Notes under the pieces: model-generated
The model's database searches: none
The model's input: only the letters and a program-made list of their open reading frames with translations
What the model was told of the DNA's origin: nothing
Shown: in pieces, positions 1 to 5,430 of the stretch
Numbering within the stretch: the first letter of the stretch is position 1
Layout of the letters: each line of letters starts with the position of its first letter
Origin: Pseudomonadota bacterium
GTDB lineage: Bacteria; Pseudomonadota; Alphaproteobacteria; Rhizobiales; Xanthobacteraceae
Direction: 5' to 3'
Assembly: GCA_023433965.1 (NCBI GenBank)
Contig: JAEYTQ010000735.1
Coordinates: 1-5,430 of the forward strand
Length of the DNA stretch: 5,430 nucleotides
Position numbers and translations under genes: made by a program

Positions 1-732
1 GGCTATATCCGCATTACCTCGTTCAACGAGCAGACCACCGACGCCCTGAAGAAGGCGATCGCGTCGATCACCAAGCAGGTCCCATCGGAGAAGCTTGCGG
101 GTTACGTGGTCGATCTGCGCAACAATCCGGGCGGCCTGCTCGACCAGGCCGTGTCCGTGTCGAGCGCCTTCCTGCAGCGGGGCGAGGTAGTTTCGACCCG
201 TGGCCGCAGTCCGGACGAGACCCAGCGCTTCACGGCGCATGGCGGCGACCTCACGAGGGGCAAGCCGATCGTGGTGCTGATCAACGGCGGCTCGGCCTCG
301 GCCTCGGAAATCGTCGCCGGCGCGCTGCACGACCACAAGCGTGCGACGTTGATCGGTACGCGCTCGTTCGGCAAGGGCTCGGTGCAGACCATCATTCCGC
401 TCGGCTCGAGCAACGGCGCGCTGGCGCTGACGACGGCACGCTACTACACACCGTCGGGCCGCTCGATCCAGGCGCAGGGCATCGCGCCCGATATCGAGAT
501 TCTCCAGGACGTTCCGCCGGAGCTGAAGGGCCGGATGGACACCATGGCGGAATCCCAGATGCGCGGACATCTCTCAGCCGGCGAGGGCGGCGAGCAGACC
601 GGATCGCAATCCTACGTTCCGCCGAAGGAGGAGGACGACAAGGCCCTGCATGCGGCATTCGACTTCCTGCACGGCGTCAGCGCGAATGCCGTTGCCTCAA
701 AGCCGGGCTCGAAGGCGGCGGTGCCGAACTAG
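1..732 (+). CDS. ctpA: S41 family carboxy-terminal processing protease (CtpA/Prc type), 5'-truncated by the window edge
   Basis: Periplasmic serine protease of family S41, which trims or degrades exported proteins from their C-termini using a Ser-Lys dyad. Frame 1 is open from the first base, giving 243 visible residues that end in TAG at 730-732. The visible part starts at GYIRITSF, the beginning of the S41 core, so the signal peptide and PDZ domain lie outside the window; the family is usually 400-450 residues. Visible motifs are DLRNNPGG (residues 38-45), GGSASASEI with the probable nucleophile Ser100 (bases 298-300), and FGKG with the probable general base Lys125 (bases 373-375). The 25-residue Ser-to-Lys spacing is the one expected for CtpA/Prc. 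A YYTPSGRSIQ motif (148-157) and a polar, charged C-terminal tail follow. It has its own terminator and converges on the next gene. The family is certain; the symbol is less so, because these genomes often carry several S41 paralogues. Confidence 0.93.
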   Translation, partial: GYIRITSFNEQTTDALKKAIASITKQVPSEKLAGYVVDLRNNPGGLLDQAVSVSSAFLQRGEVVSTRGRSPDETQRFTAHGGDLTRGKPIVVLINGGSASASEIVAGALHDHKRATLIGTRSFGKGSVQTIIPLGSSNGALALTTARYYTPSGRSIQAQGIAPDIEILQDVPPELKGRMDTMAESQMRGHLSAGEGGEQTGSQSYVPPKEEDDKALHAAFDFLHGVSANAVASKPGSKAAVPN

Positions 733-755
733 GCTTGACGAGGCTCCAGATATGG

Positions 756-790
756 ATCGCCCGGGAGCGACGACGTTCCCGGGTGATTTT
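756..790 (+). terminator. Intrinsic terminator of the S41 protease gene
   Basis: An 11-bp stem pairs 756-766 (core CCCGGGA) with 777-787 (core TCCCGGG), with one G-U pair, around a 10-base loop. The right arm runs directly into TTTT at 787-790, with more pyrimidine-rich sequence after it. It starts 24 bases after the TAG. Read on the - strand the hairpin has no T-run, so it should mainly stop transcription from the protease side of this convergent junction. Confidence 0.75.
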
Positions 791-815
791 CGTTCGAGCC
801 TCTGTCTCGAAGACC

Positions 816-3536
816 CTAACCCACCTCGCGGCGGCGGCTCTCGCTGCCTTCGCGCCGGGCGAGCCGGCTGCGGTGCAGTGCGAACAGCTCCAGCACCTTG
901 TCGGCGGGCTTCGCAGCGCTGAACAGATAGCCCTGCATCTCCAAGCACCCGAGCGTGCGAAGCAGGCGCTGCTGCTCCTCCGTCTCGACGCCTTCGGCCG
1001 TGGTGGTCATGCGGCGGGCGGCCGCCAGATTGACGACGGCCTGAACGATGCTGGCGGAGCCGTCGGGGCGGGCGATGTCGTCGACGAAACAGCGATCGAT
1101 CTTGATCTTGTCGAACGGAAAGCGGTGCAGATAGCTCAGTGATGAGTAGCCGGTGCCGAAATCGTCGAGCGCGATGCGCACGCCGACGGCGCGGAGCTGG
1201 TGCAGGATCGCGAGCGCGGCATCGTCGTCACGGATCAGGACCGCCTCGGTGATCTCGAGCTCGAGCCGGCTCGCCGGCAGGTTCGAGGCGGCGAGCGCCG
1301 CCATGATCTTCAGCGCCAGCGTGCCGCTCTTGAACTGCACCGGCGAGACGTTGACGGCAAGGCGGATGTCGTCGGGCCAGCCTGCTGCGTCCCGGCACGC
1401 GGTCGCCAGCACCCATTCGCCGATCTCGTTGATCAGGCCGGTATCTTCGGCAATCGGGATGAATTCGGCAGGCGAGACCCAGCCGCGCCCTGGATGGCGC
1501 CAGCGCACCAGCGCCTCGCAGCCGGTGATGCGGTCGTCCTTCAGCCCGACGCAGGGCTGGTAATAGACTTCGAGACCTCCTTGCGCGATGGCCTGGCGCA
1601 GGTCGATCTCGAGCTGCCGCCGCTCGCGGACCTTGGCGTGCATCTCGGGCTCGAAGAAGCGGTAGGTGCGGCGCCCGGCGGACTTGGCCGCATACATCGC
1701 CATGTCGGCGTTCTTGAGGATCTGGTCCAGCGCCGTGCCGTGCTCCGGAGCGAGCGCGATGCCGATGCTGGCGTCGGTGGTGAGATGATGACCCATGCAG
1801 TCGAACGGCGTACGGATGGTCTCGAAGACGCGCGCGACGAGTTCGTCGACCTGGTCCGGCGACGTCACCGCGCTCTGCACGATGGCGAACTCGTCGCCAC
1901 CGAGCCGCGCCACGAAGTCCGCCGGGCCCGCACAGCGGCGCAGGTTCGCGGCGACCGATTTCAGCAGCTCGTCGCCGACGAGGTGGCCGAGCGCATCGTT
2001 GACGCCCTTGAACTCGTCGATGTCGATGTAGTGCACCGCGATCTGTTCGCCGTCGCCGACGGCGGCAAGCTCTTGCCGCAGATGCTCGTGGAACATGGCG
2101 CGGTTGGGCAGATCCGTCAGCGCGTCGTAATGGGCGAGGTGGGTGATGCGCTCCTCGATGCGGCGGCGCTCCGTGATGTCCTCGTGGGTCGCGACCCAGC
2201 CGCCGTCCGCGAGCGGTTCGTTGAGGATGTGGATCGACCGGCCATCGGCGGTATCGACCACCATGGAGTTGCGGACATGGATGTCCTTCAGCACGAGTGC
2301 GACGTAAGCGTCGACGTCGCCCGTGAACGAGCCGCTTGCCTTGCGATGGGCGATGATTTCGTGGAAGCTTGAGCCGGGCTTGACGATCTCGGCCGATAGT
2401 CCGTACATCTCGATGTAGCGCTGGTTGCAGACCACGAGCCGCTGGTCGGCGTCGAACAGCAACAGGCCCTGGGTCATGTTGTTAACGGCGCGGTCGAGCC
2501 GCTGTTTCTCCAGCGTCAGCCGTTCGCGCGAAAGACGGTGTTGCTCCAGCAGCTTGCGCACCACCGCGATCAGCACGCCGGCGATCGCGAGCGCGGACGA
2601 GGCGGCGATCGAGATCAGCATGCCGATCTGCTCCCGCCAGTCCGTCAGGGCCGCCGCGCGTGTCGTGGTGGCCATCACCAGGATCGGGAAGTGGGGCAGG
2701 GCTCGCGAGGAGATCAGGCGGTCCTCGCCATCGACGGGACTGGTGAAACGGCCGCCGAAATGATCGAGCCAGAACACCCTCTGATGCTCGAACGGACCGG
2801 TCTTGAAGTTTCGTCCCATCAATTCTTGGGAATGCGGATAGCGAGCGAGCAGTGTGCCGTCGCGATGCAGCATCGAGATCGTCGCGCCCTCACCGAGCAC
2901 GACGGAGGCGAAGAATTTCTCGAAAATGGCGGGCTCGATGCCGCGTCCGACCACACCCAGGAACTCGCCGCTGGGTGCAACGATCCTCCGGGCTACCAGA
3001 ATGGTCCAAGCGCCGGAGACGCGGCTGTGCAGCGGCTCGATCAGGACGTCGGGCGAATGGGGATCGTACTTGAAGGTGCGGAAATAGGCGCGATCGGCAA
3101 CGTTCACCTTTGGGGCCGGCCAAGCCGTCGACGAATTGATCAGATTGCCTTCGGCATCGATGATGTTGACGCCGCCCATGTAGGGCAGGGCGTCGATCTT
3201 CGATCGCAGCATCCGGTGGACGTCCTCGCCTGAGAGGTGCTTGCGGTAGTCCGCGCCCCTCGTGATTCCGGCGCTGCGGACATGGTCGACGAAATCCTTC
3301 TGGATGACCGCGAAATCCTGCAATTGCTGATCGAAGTGATGAGCGAGCAGCAGCACGGTGTTCTCCAGCTCGCGACCGGAGTTGCGCAACGCACGCTCGC
3401 GGAAGTTCTGCGCCATCAGGACCGACCCGATGGCGATGGCCGCGATCAGCAGCGTGCCGCCGACCACCAGCCAGCGGATCGGCCCGCTGCGCACGAAGAT
3501 CTGGTCAAACAGACGACTGCCGAATTTCATCTTCAT
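816..3536 (-). CDS. Membrane-anchored Cache-PAS-GGDEF-EAL c-di-GMP turnover protein
   Basis: A 906-residue inner-membrane protein predicted to make and/or break cyclic di-GMP. Domains in order: TM1 about 20-41; periplasmic Cache/PDC-like sensor about 45-300 (DRAYFR at 148-153); TM2 about 304-326; helical linker 327-354; PAS about 346-456; GGDEF about 462-628; EAL about 641-885. The GGDEF domain has DALTDLPNR (471-479), DIDEFK with metal-ligand Asp505, N513/D514, and intact GGDEF at 546-550. Its I-site position (537-540) reads GPAD instead of RxxD, so product inhibition is probably weak or absent. The EAL domain keeps every catalytic residue at the spacing of RocR: E674 of EAL, N729, E761, D791/D792, K812, E848 and Q868. 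Both activities are therefore plausible; which one dominates cannot be read from sequence. ATG 3536 is the first start after an in-frame TGA at 3543-3545; the ATG two codons later is an alternative. There is no clear Shine-Dalgarno. Ligand unknown. Confidence 0.95.
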   Translation of the reverse strand: MKMKFGSRLFDQIFVRSGPIRWLVVGGTLLIAAIAIGSVLMAQNFRERALRNSGRELENTVLLLAHHFDQQLQDFAVIQKDFVDHVRSAGITRGADYRKHLSGEDVHRMLRSKIDALPYMGGVNIIDAEGNLINSSTAWPAPKVNVADRAYFRTFKYDPHSPDVLIEPLHSRVSGAWTILVARRIVAPSGEFLGVVGRGIEPAIFEKFFASVVLGEGATISMLHRDGTLLARYPHSQELMGRNFKTGPFEHQRVFWLDHFGGRFTSPVDGEDRLISSRALPHFPILVMATTTRAAALTDWREQIGMLISIAASSALAIAGVLIAVVRKLLEQHRLSRERLTLEKQRLDRAVNNMTQGLLLFDADQRLVVCNQRYIEMYGLSAEIVKPGSSFHEIIAHRKASGSFTGDVDAYVALVLKDIHVRNSMVVDTADGRSIHILNEPLADGGWVATHEDITERRRIEERITHLAHYDALTDLPNRAMFHEHLRQELAAVGDGEQIAVHYIDIDEFKGVNDALGHLVGDELLKSVAANLRRCAGPADFVARLGGDEFAIVQSAVTSPDQVDELVARVFETIRTPFDCMGHHLTTDASIGIALAPEHGTALDQILKNADMAMYAAKSAGRRTYRFFEPEMHAKVRERRQLEIDLRQAIAQGGLEVYYQPCVGLKDDRITGCEALVRWRHPGRGWVSPAEFIPIAEDTGLINEIGEWVLATACRDAAGWPDDIRLAVNVSPVQFKSGTLALKIMAALAASNLPASRLELEITEAVLIRDDDAALAILHQLRAVGVRIALDDFGTGYSSLSYLHRFPFDKIKIDRCFVDDIARPDGSASIVQAVVNLAAARRMTTTAEGVETEEQQRLLRTLGCLEMQGYLFSAAKPADKVLELFALHRSRLARREGSESRRREVG

Positions 3537-3560
3537 GCTGGATCATTTGCCGCGCACACG

Positions 3561-3583
3561 TCAGGATCAATTCATGAGCCTGA
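3561..3583. promoter_or_regulatory. 9-bp inverted repeat upstream of the c-di-GMP gene, possible operator
   Basis: TCAGGATCA (3561-3569) and TGAGCCTGA (3575-3583) match as inverted repeats at 8 of 9 positions across a 5-base spacer. The dyad lies 25-47 bases upstream of the ATG at 3536. The size and symmetry fit a binding site for a dimeric regulator, but no known regulator motif was recognised. On the - strand it overlaps a weak -35-like TTGATC (3570-3565), spaced 17 bases from AATGAT (3547-3542). That promoter match is poor and would leave almost no 5' leader. Confidence 0.35.
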
Positions 3584-3677
3584 GAACACCCGTTGGTTTA
3601 CGGGGACGGTGTGGAGGTAAAGTTAGGAAGCGCGGTTAACGAAGCATGAAGGGTTACGCGCGAAAGCAATCCATGCG

Positions 3678-3697
3678 CGCCGAGAAGTGGCTCGGCG
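3678..3697 (-). terminator. Hairpin after moaC, possible weak terminator or attenuating structure
   Basis: A perfect 7-bp stem (CGCCGAG pairing with CTCGGCG) encloses a 6-base loop, beginning 14 bases after the moaC stop codon. On the - strand the sequence that follows is GCGC-rich and then mixed, with no T-run, so this is not a classical intrinsic terminator. It may stabilise the 3' end of the trp-moaC message or reduce read-through into the c-di-GMP gene. Confidence 0.35.
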
Positions 3698-3710
3698 AGG
3701 CGGGCGCGCT

Positions 3711-4256
3711 TCAGGCGCGGTAACGGCCGGACTTGCCGCCGAGCTTCTCGACCAGATGGATGCCCTCGATACGCACGCCGCGTTCCACGGCCTTGATCAT
3801 GTCGTAGATGGTGAGACAGGCGACCGAGACGGCCGTGAGCGCCTCCATCTCGACGCCGGTCGGGCCGGTCACTTTCACGCTGGCGCGGACGAGGCAGCCC
3901 GGCAATCTTGCGTCCGGCTCGATGTCGACGGTCACCTTCGACAGCGCGAGCGGATGGCACAGTGGGATCAGCTCGGAGGTGCGTTTGGCGGCCATGATTC
4001 CGGCGATGCGCGCCGTGCCGAGCACGTCGCCCTTCTTGGCGTTGCCCGACACGATCAGGTCGAGCGTTGCCTTGGTCATGACGACGCGGCCTTCCGCGAC
4101 CGCAAGCCGCTCCGTCGCGGGCTTGTCCGAGACGTCGACCATCCGCGCCTCGCCGGAGGCACCGATATGGGTGAGGGCGGGGGTCGTGACCTTCGAAGGC
4201 CTGGTCTTCGAGAGCTTGGTCTTCGAGGGTTCGGTCTTGGCGGCCTTGCGTGCCAT
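3711..4256 (-). CDS. moaC: Cyclic pyranopterin monophosphate synthase (molybdenum cofactor biosynthesis protein C)
   Basis: Converts the 3',8-cyclo-GTP intermediate made by MoaA into cyclic pyranopterin monophosphate, an early cytosolic step of molybdenum-cofactor synthesis. The 181-residue product aligns by eye with E. coli MoaC over [22 protein letters not shown] (Lys75, equivalent to E. coli Lys51), IPLCHPL (His101), [20 protein letters not shown] (Asp152) and Lys155, ending in GGKSG. All key residues are present. The chosen ATG is one base after the trpC stop (TGA-C-ATG), implying translational coupling; a weak GGAT lies 10 bases upstream. A longer reading from 4286 would overlap trpC by 29 bases and adds nothing resembling MoaC. 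The protein exceeds the usual 160 or so residues because of a lysine-rich N-terminal tail of about 27 residues, which contains three tandem T-x-x-S-K pentapeptides (residues 8-22). That tail is unlikely to take part in catalysis. Confidence 0.95.
   Translation of the reverse strand: MARKAAKTEPSKTKLSKTRPSKVTTPALTHIGASGEARMVDVSDKPATERLAVAEGRVVMTKATLDLIVSGNAKKGDVLGTARIAGIMAAKRTSELIPLCHPLALSKVTVDIEPDARLPGCLVRASVKVTGPTGVEMEALTAVSVACLTIYDMIKAVERGVRIEGIHLVEKLGGKSGRYRA
4191..4235. repeat. Three tandem 15-bp repeats inside the 5' end of moaC
   Basis: Three adjacent imperfect 15-base units, at 4191-4205, 4206-4220 and 4221-4235, each begin CTTCGA and end GGT on the + strand. They stay in frame and, on the coding strand, encode [10 protein letters not shown] and TRPSK in the MoaC N-terminal tail. 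Unit length is a multiple of three, so copy-number change would not shift the frame. Confidence 0.75.
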
Positions 4257-4257
4257 G

Positions 4258-5079
4258 TCAGCGCGTATCCGTCGCGCGGGTCGCACCCGTGCGCGCGAGC
4301 AGCGCGCGCGTCGCCGCGGTGACGTCGGCCTGCCGCATCAGGCTTTCACCGACCAGGAAGGTCGAAATGCCGACGCGCTCGAGCCTGGCGAGATCGTGGG
4401 GTGTGAAGATGCCGCTCTCGCCGACCATCAGCCGATCCCCCGGAATCAGCGGCGCCAGCGCCTCGCTGGTTGCAAGCGTGGTCTCGAAGGTCCGCAGATT
4501 GCGATTGTTGACCCCGATCATGGGCGAGCGGAGCTCGAGCGCACGGTCGAGCTCGGCGCGGTCGTGGATTTCGATCAGCACGTCCATGCCATGGGCGATG
4601 GCGGCGTCTTCGATGTCCCTGGCGGCGGCATCGTCGAGCGCCGCCATGATGATCAGGATGCAGTCGGCGCCGTGCGCGCGGGCCTCGGCCACCTGATAGG
4701 TGTCGAACATGAAGTCCTTGCGCAGCACCGGCAGCGAGGTCGCCGCCCGCGCTGCCACCATGAAGTCGAGATGGCCCTGGAACGACGGCGTGTCGGTCAG
4801 AACCGAGAGGCAGGCGGCACCGCCCGCCTCATAGGCTTTTGCGAGTGCCGGCGGATCGAAATCGGCGCGAATGAGCCCCTTGGACGGCGAGGCCTTCTTG
4901 ATCTCGGCGATCAGCGCATAGTCGCCACGGGCGTGCCTGGCCTTGATCGCCCGCACGAACCCGCGCGGCGCGGCTTGCGCCTTGGCCTTCGCTTCGATGG
5001 CCGCGAGCGGCTGCGCGCGCTTGGCCGCTGCGATCTCCTCGCGCTTGTAGGTTTCGATCTTGGTCAGGATGTCCGACAT
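4258..5079 (-). CDS. trpC: Indole-3-glycerol phosphate synthase
   Basis: Closes and decarboxylates CdRP (1-(2-carboxyphenylamino)-1-deoxyribulose 5-phosphate) to indole-3-glycerol phosphate, the fourth step from chorismate to tryptophan, in the cytosol. The 273-residue length is normal for a monofunctional TrpC; no TrpF domain is fused. It is a single (beta/alpha)8 barrel. Residues matching the Sulfolobus enzyme are visible: E59 and K61 in [13 protein letters not shown]121 in VLRKDF, E170 in IEIHD, N191 in GVNNRNL, and S222 in VGESGI. A phosphate-binding FLVGESLM lies near the C-terminus (241-248). ATG 5079 follows the trpD stop after 7 bases, and the stop is one base before moaC, so the three genes almost certainly share a transcript. 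No strong Shine-Dalgarno precedes it, which fits coupling to trpD translation. Confidence 0.97.
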   Translation of the reverse strand: MSDILTKIETYKREEIAAAKRAQPLAAIEAKAKAQAAPRGFVRAIKARHARGDYALIAEIKKASPSKGLIRADFDPPALAKAYEAGGAACLSVLTDTPSFQGHLDFMVAARAATSLPVLRKDFMFDTYQVAEARAHGADCILIIMAALDDAAARDIEDAAIAHGMDVLIEIHDRAELDRALELRSPMIGVNNRNLRTFETTLATSEALAPLIPGDRLMVGESGIFTPHDLARLERVGISTFLVGESLMRQADVTAATRALLARTGATRATDTR

Positions 5080-5086
5080 GTCAGGC

Positions 5087-5430
5087 TCAGCCGTTCGAGA
5101 CCGCGATCAGGTGCTTCAGCTTCGCGTTCGCAGCGCCGCTGTCGATCGACTTGGTCCCGATCGCGACGCCCTCCTTGAGGTCCTTGGCGCGTCCGGCCAC
5201 GACCAGCGCGGCCGCGGCGTTCATCAGCGCGACGTCGCGATAGGGGCTCGGCTTGCCGTCGAGCACGCTCTGCAGCGCGATCGCATTGGCGTCGGCATCG
5301 CCACCCTTGAGGGCGCCGGCCTCGCAGCGCGACAGCCCGGCTTCTTCCGGCGTGACCTCCAAATTCCGGATCTCGCCGTTGTGGAGCGCGGAGACGAAGG
5401 TCGGGCCGGTGAGGGTGATCTCGTCGAGAC
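5087..5430 (-). CDS. trpD: Anthranilate phosphoribosyltransferase, C-terminal part (gene runs off the window)
   Basis: Transfers phosphoribose from PRPP to anthranilate, the second committed step of tryptophan synthesis. The reading frame is open to the right-hand edge (first complete codon at 5428), giving 113 visible residues of a protein normally near 340. The visible part carries the family's C-terminal pattern: LDEI near the edge, a beta-rich stretch with [42 protein letters not shown], and a closing helix with [13 protein letters not shown]. The PRPP- and anthranilate-binding N-terminal half is outside the window. A TTG at 5362 is an internal leucine codon and not the start, because family similarity continues upstream of it. 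It ends in TGA 7 bases before trpC. Assignment to TrpD rather than a general glycosyltransferase-family paralogue is supported by the adjacent trpC. Confidence 0.95.
   Translation of the reverse strand, partial: LDEITLTGPTFVSALHNGEIRNLEVTPEEAGLSRCEAGALKGGDADANAIALQSVLDGKPSPYRDVALMNAAAALVVAGRAKDLKEGVAIGTKSIDSGAANAKLKHLIAVSNG

Noticed and set aside
1200..2372. A 390-codon open frame on the + strand inside the GGDEF-EAL gene
   Set aside because: It lies antisense to the fully conserved GGDEF and EAL motifs, has composition typical of a shadow frame, and shows no family motif.
3595..3640. GGTTTA and GGTTAAC elements in the moaC / c-di-GMP gene spacer, considered as CtrA sites
   Set aside because: The half-sites do not have the TTAA-N7-TTAA spacing, and single half-sites occur often by chance.
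4257..4286. Longer moaC start at 4286 adding ten residues
   Set aside because: It would overlap the trpC coding end by 29 bases and adds an Arg-rich stretch unlike MoaC. The ATG at 4256 gives the usual near-touching operon junction.
4291..4309. GCGCGCG / CGCGCGC hairpin with a 5-base spacer near the 3' end of trpC
   Set aside because: The stem is perfect but consists only of alternating G and C within Ala/Arg codons of a GC-rich gene, without a T-run, so a regulatory role cannot be supported.
3808..5178. A 456-codon open frame on the + strand opposite moaC, trpC and the end of trpD
   Set aside because: It is antisense to three well-recognised enzymes. Its translation is rich in Arg, Gly and Ala with no recognisable domain, as expected of the reverse frame of GC-rich genes.
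5362..5364. Possible internal start (TTG) of the last - strand gene
   Set aside because: TrpD similarity continues upstream of it to the window edge, so the gene is truncated by the window and does not start here.

Overview
The window is GC-rich (roughly two thirds G+C) and reads as chromosomal DNA of an alphaproteobacterium. Gene content and protein style point to Rhizobiales, most likely Bradyrhizobium or a close relative; this is inferred from protein resemblance and was not tested by a search. Coding density is high and no RNA gene, insertion sequence, CRISPR array, attachment site or broken gene was seen.

Layout. (1) Positions 1-732, + strand: the C-terminal catalytic half of an S41 (CtpA/Prc-type) carboxy-terminal processing protease, followed by a convincing intrinsic terminator at 756-790. 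(2) Positions 816-3536, - strand, convergent with the protease: a 906-residue membrane-anchored c-di-GMP protein with two TM helices, a periplasmic Cache-like sensor, PAS, GGDEF and EAL domains. Both enzymatic domains keep their catalytic motifs, but the GGDEF inhibitory site is degenerate. (3) Positions 3537-3710: a 174-base intergenic region with a hairpin just after moaC and a clean 9-bp dyad close to the start of the c-di-GMP gene. (4) Positions 3711-5430, - strand: a tightly packed trpD(partial)-trpC-moaC cluster, with 7 bases between trpD and trpC and a single base between trpC and moaC.

How the genes work together. TrpD and TrpC catalyse two steps of tryptophan synthesis (anthranilate to phosphoribosylanthranilate, and CdRP to indole-3-glycerol phosphate). 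MoaC catalyses an early step of molybdenum-cofactor synthesis and shares the transcript through a trp-moa arrangement known from alphaproteobacteria. The c-di-GMP gene lies on the same strand downstream but is separated by its own leader, so it is probably an independent unit. It occupies the position where related genomes often carry moeA and lexA. The protease is unrelated in function and reads toward the cluster.

No previously undescribed multi-gene system is evident. The points most worth a second look are the gene following moaC, the degenerate I-site, the dyad upstream of the c-di-GMP gene, and a 15-bp tandem repeat encoding a pentapeptide-repeat tail on MoaC.
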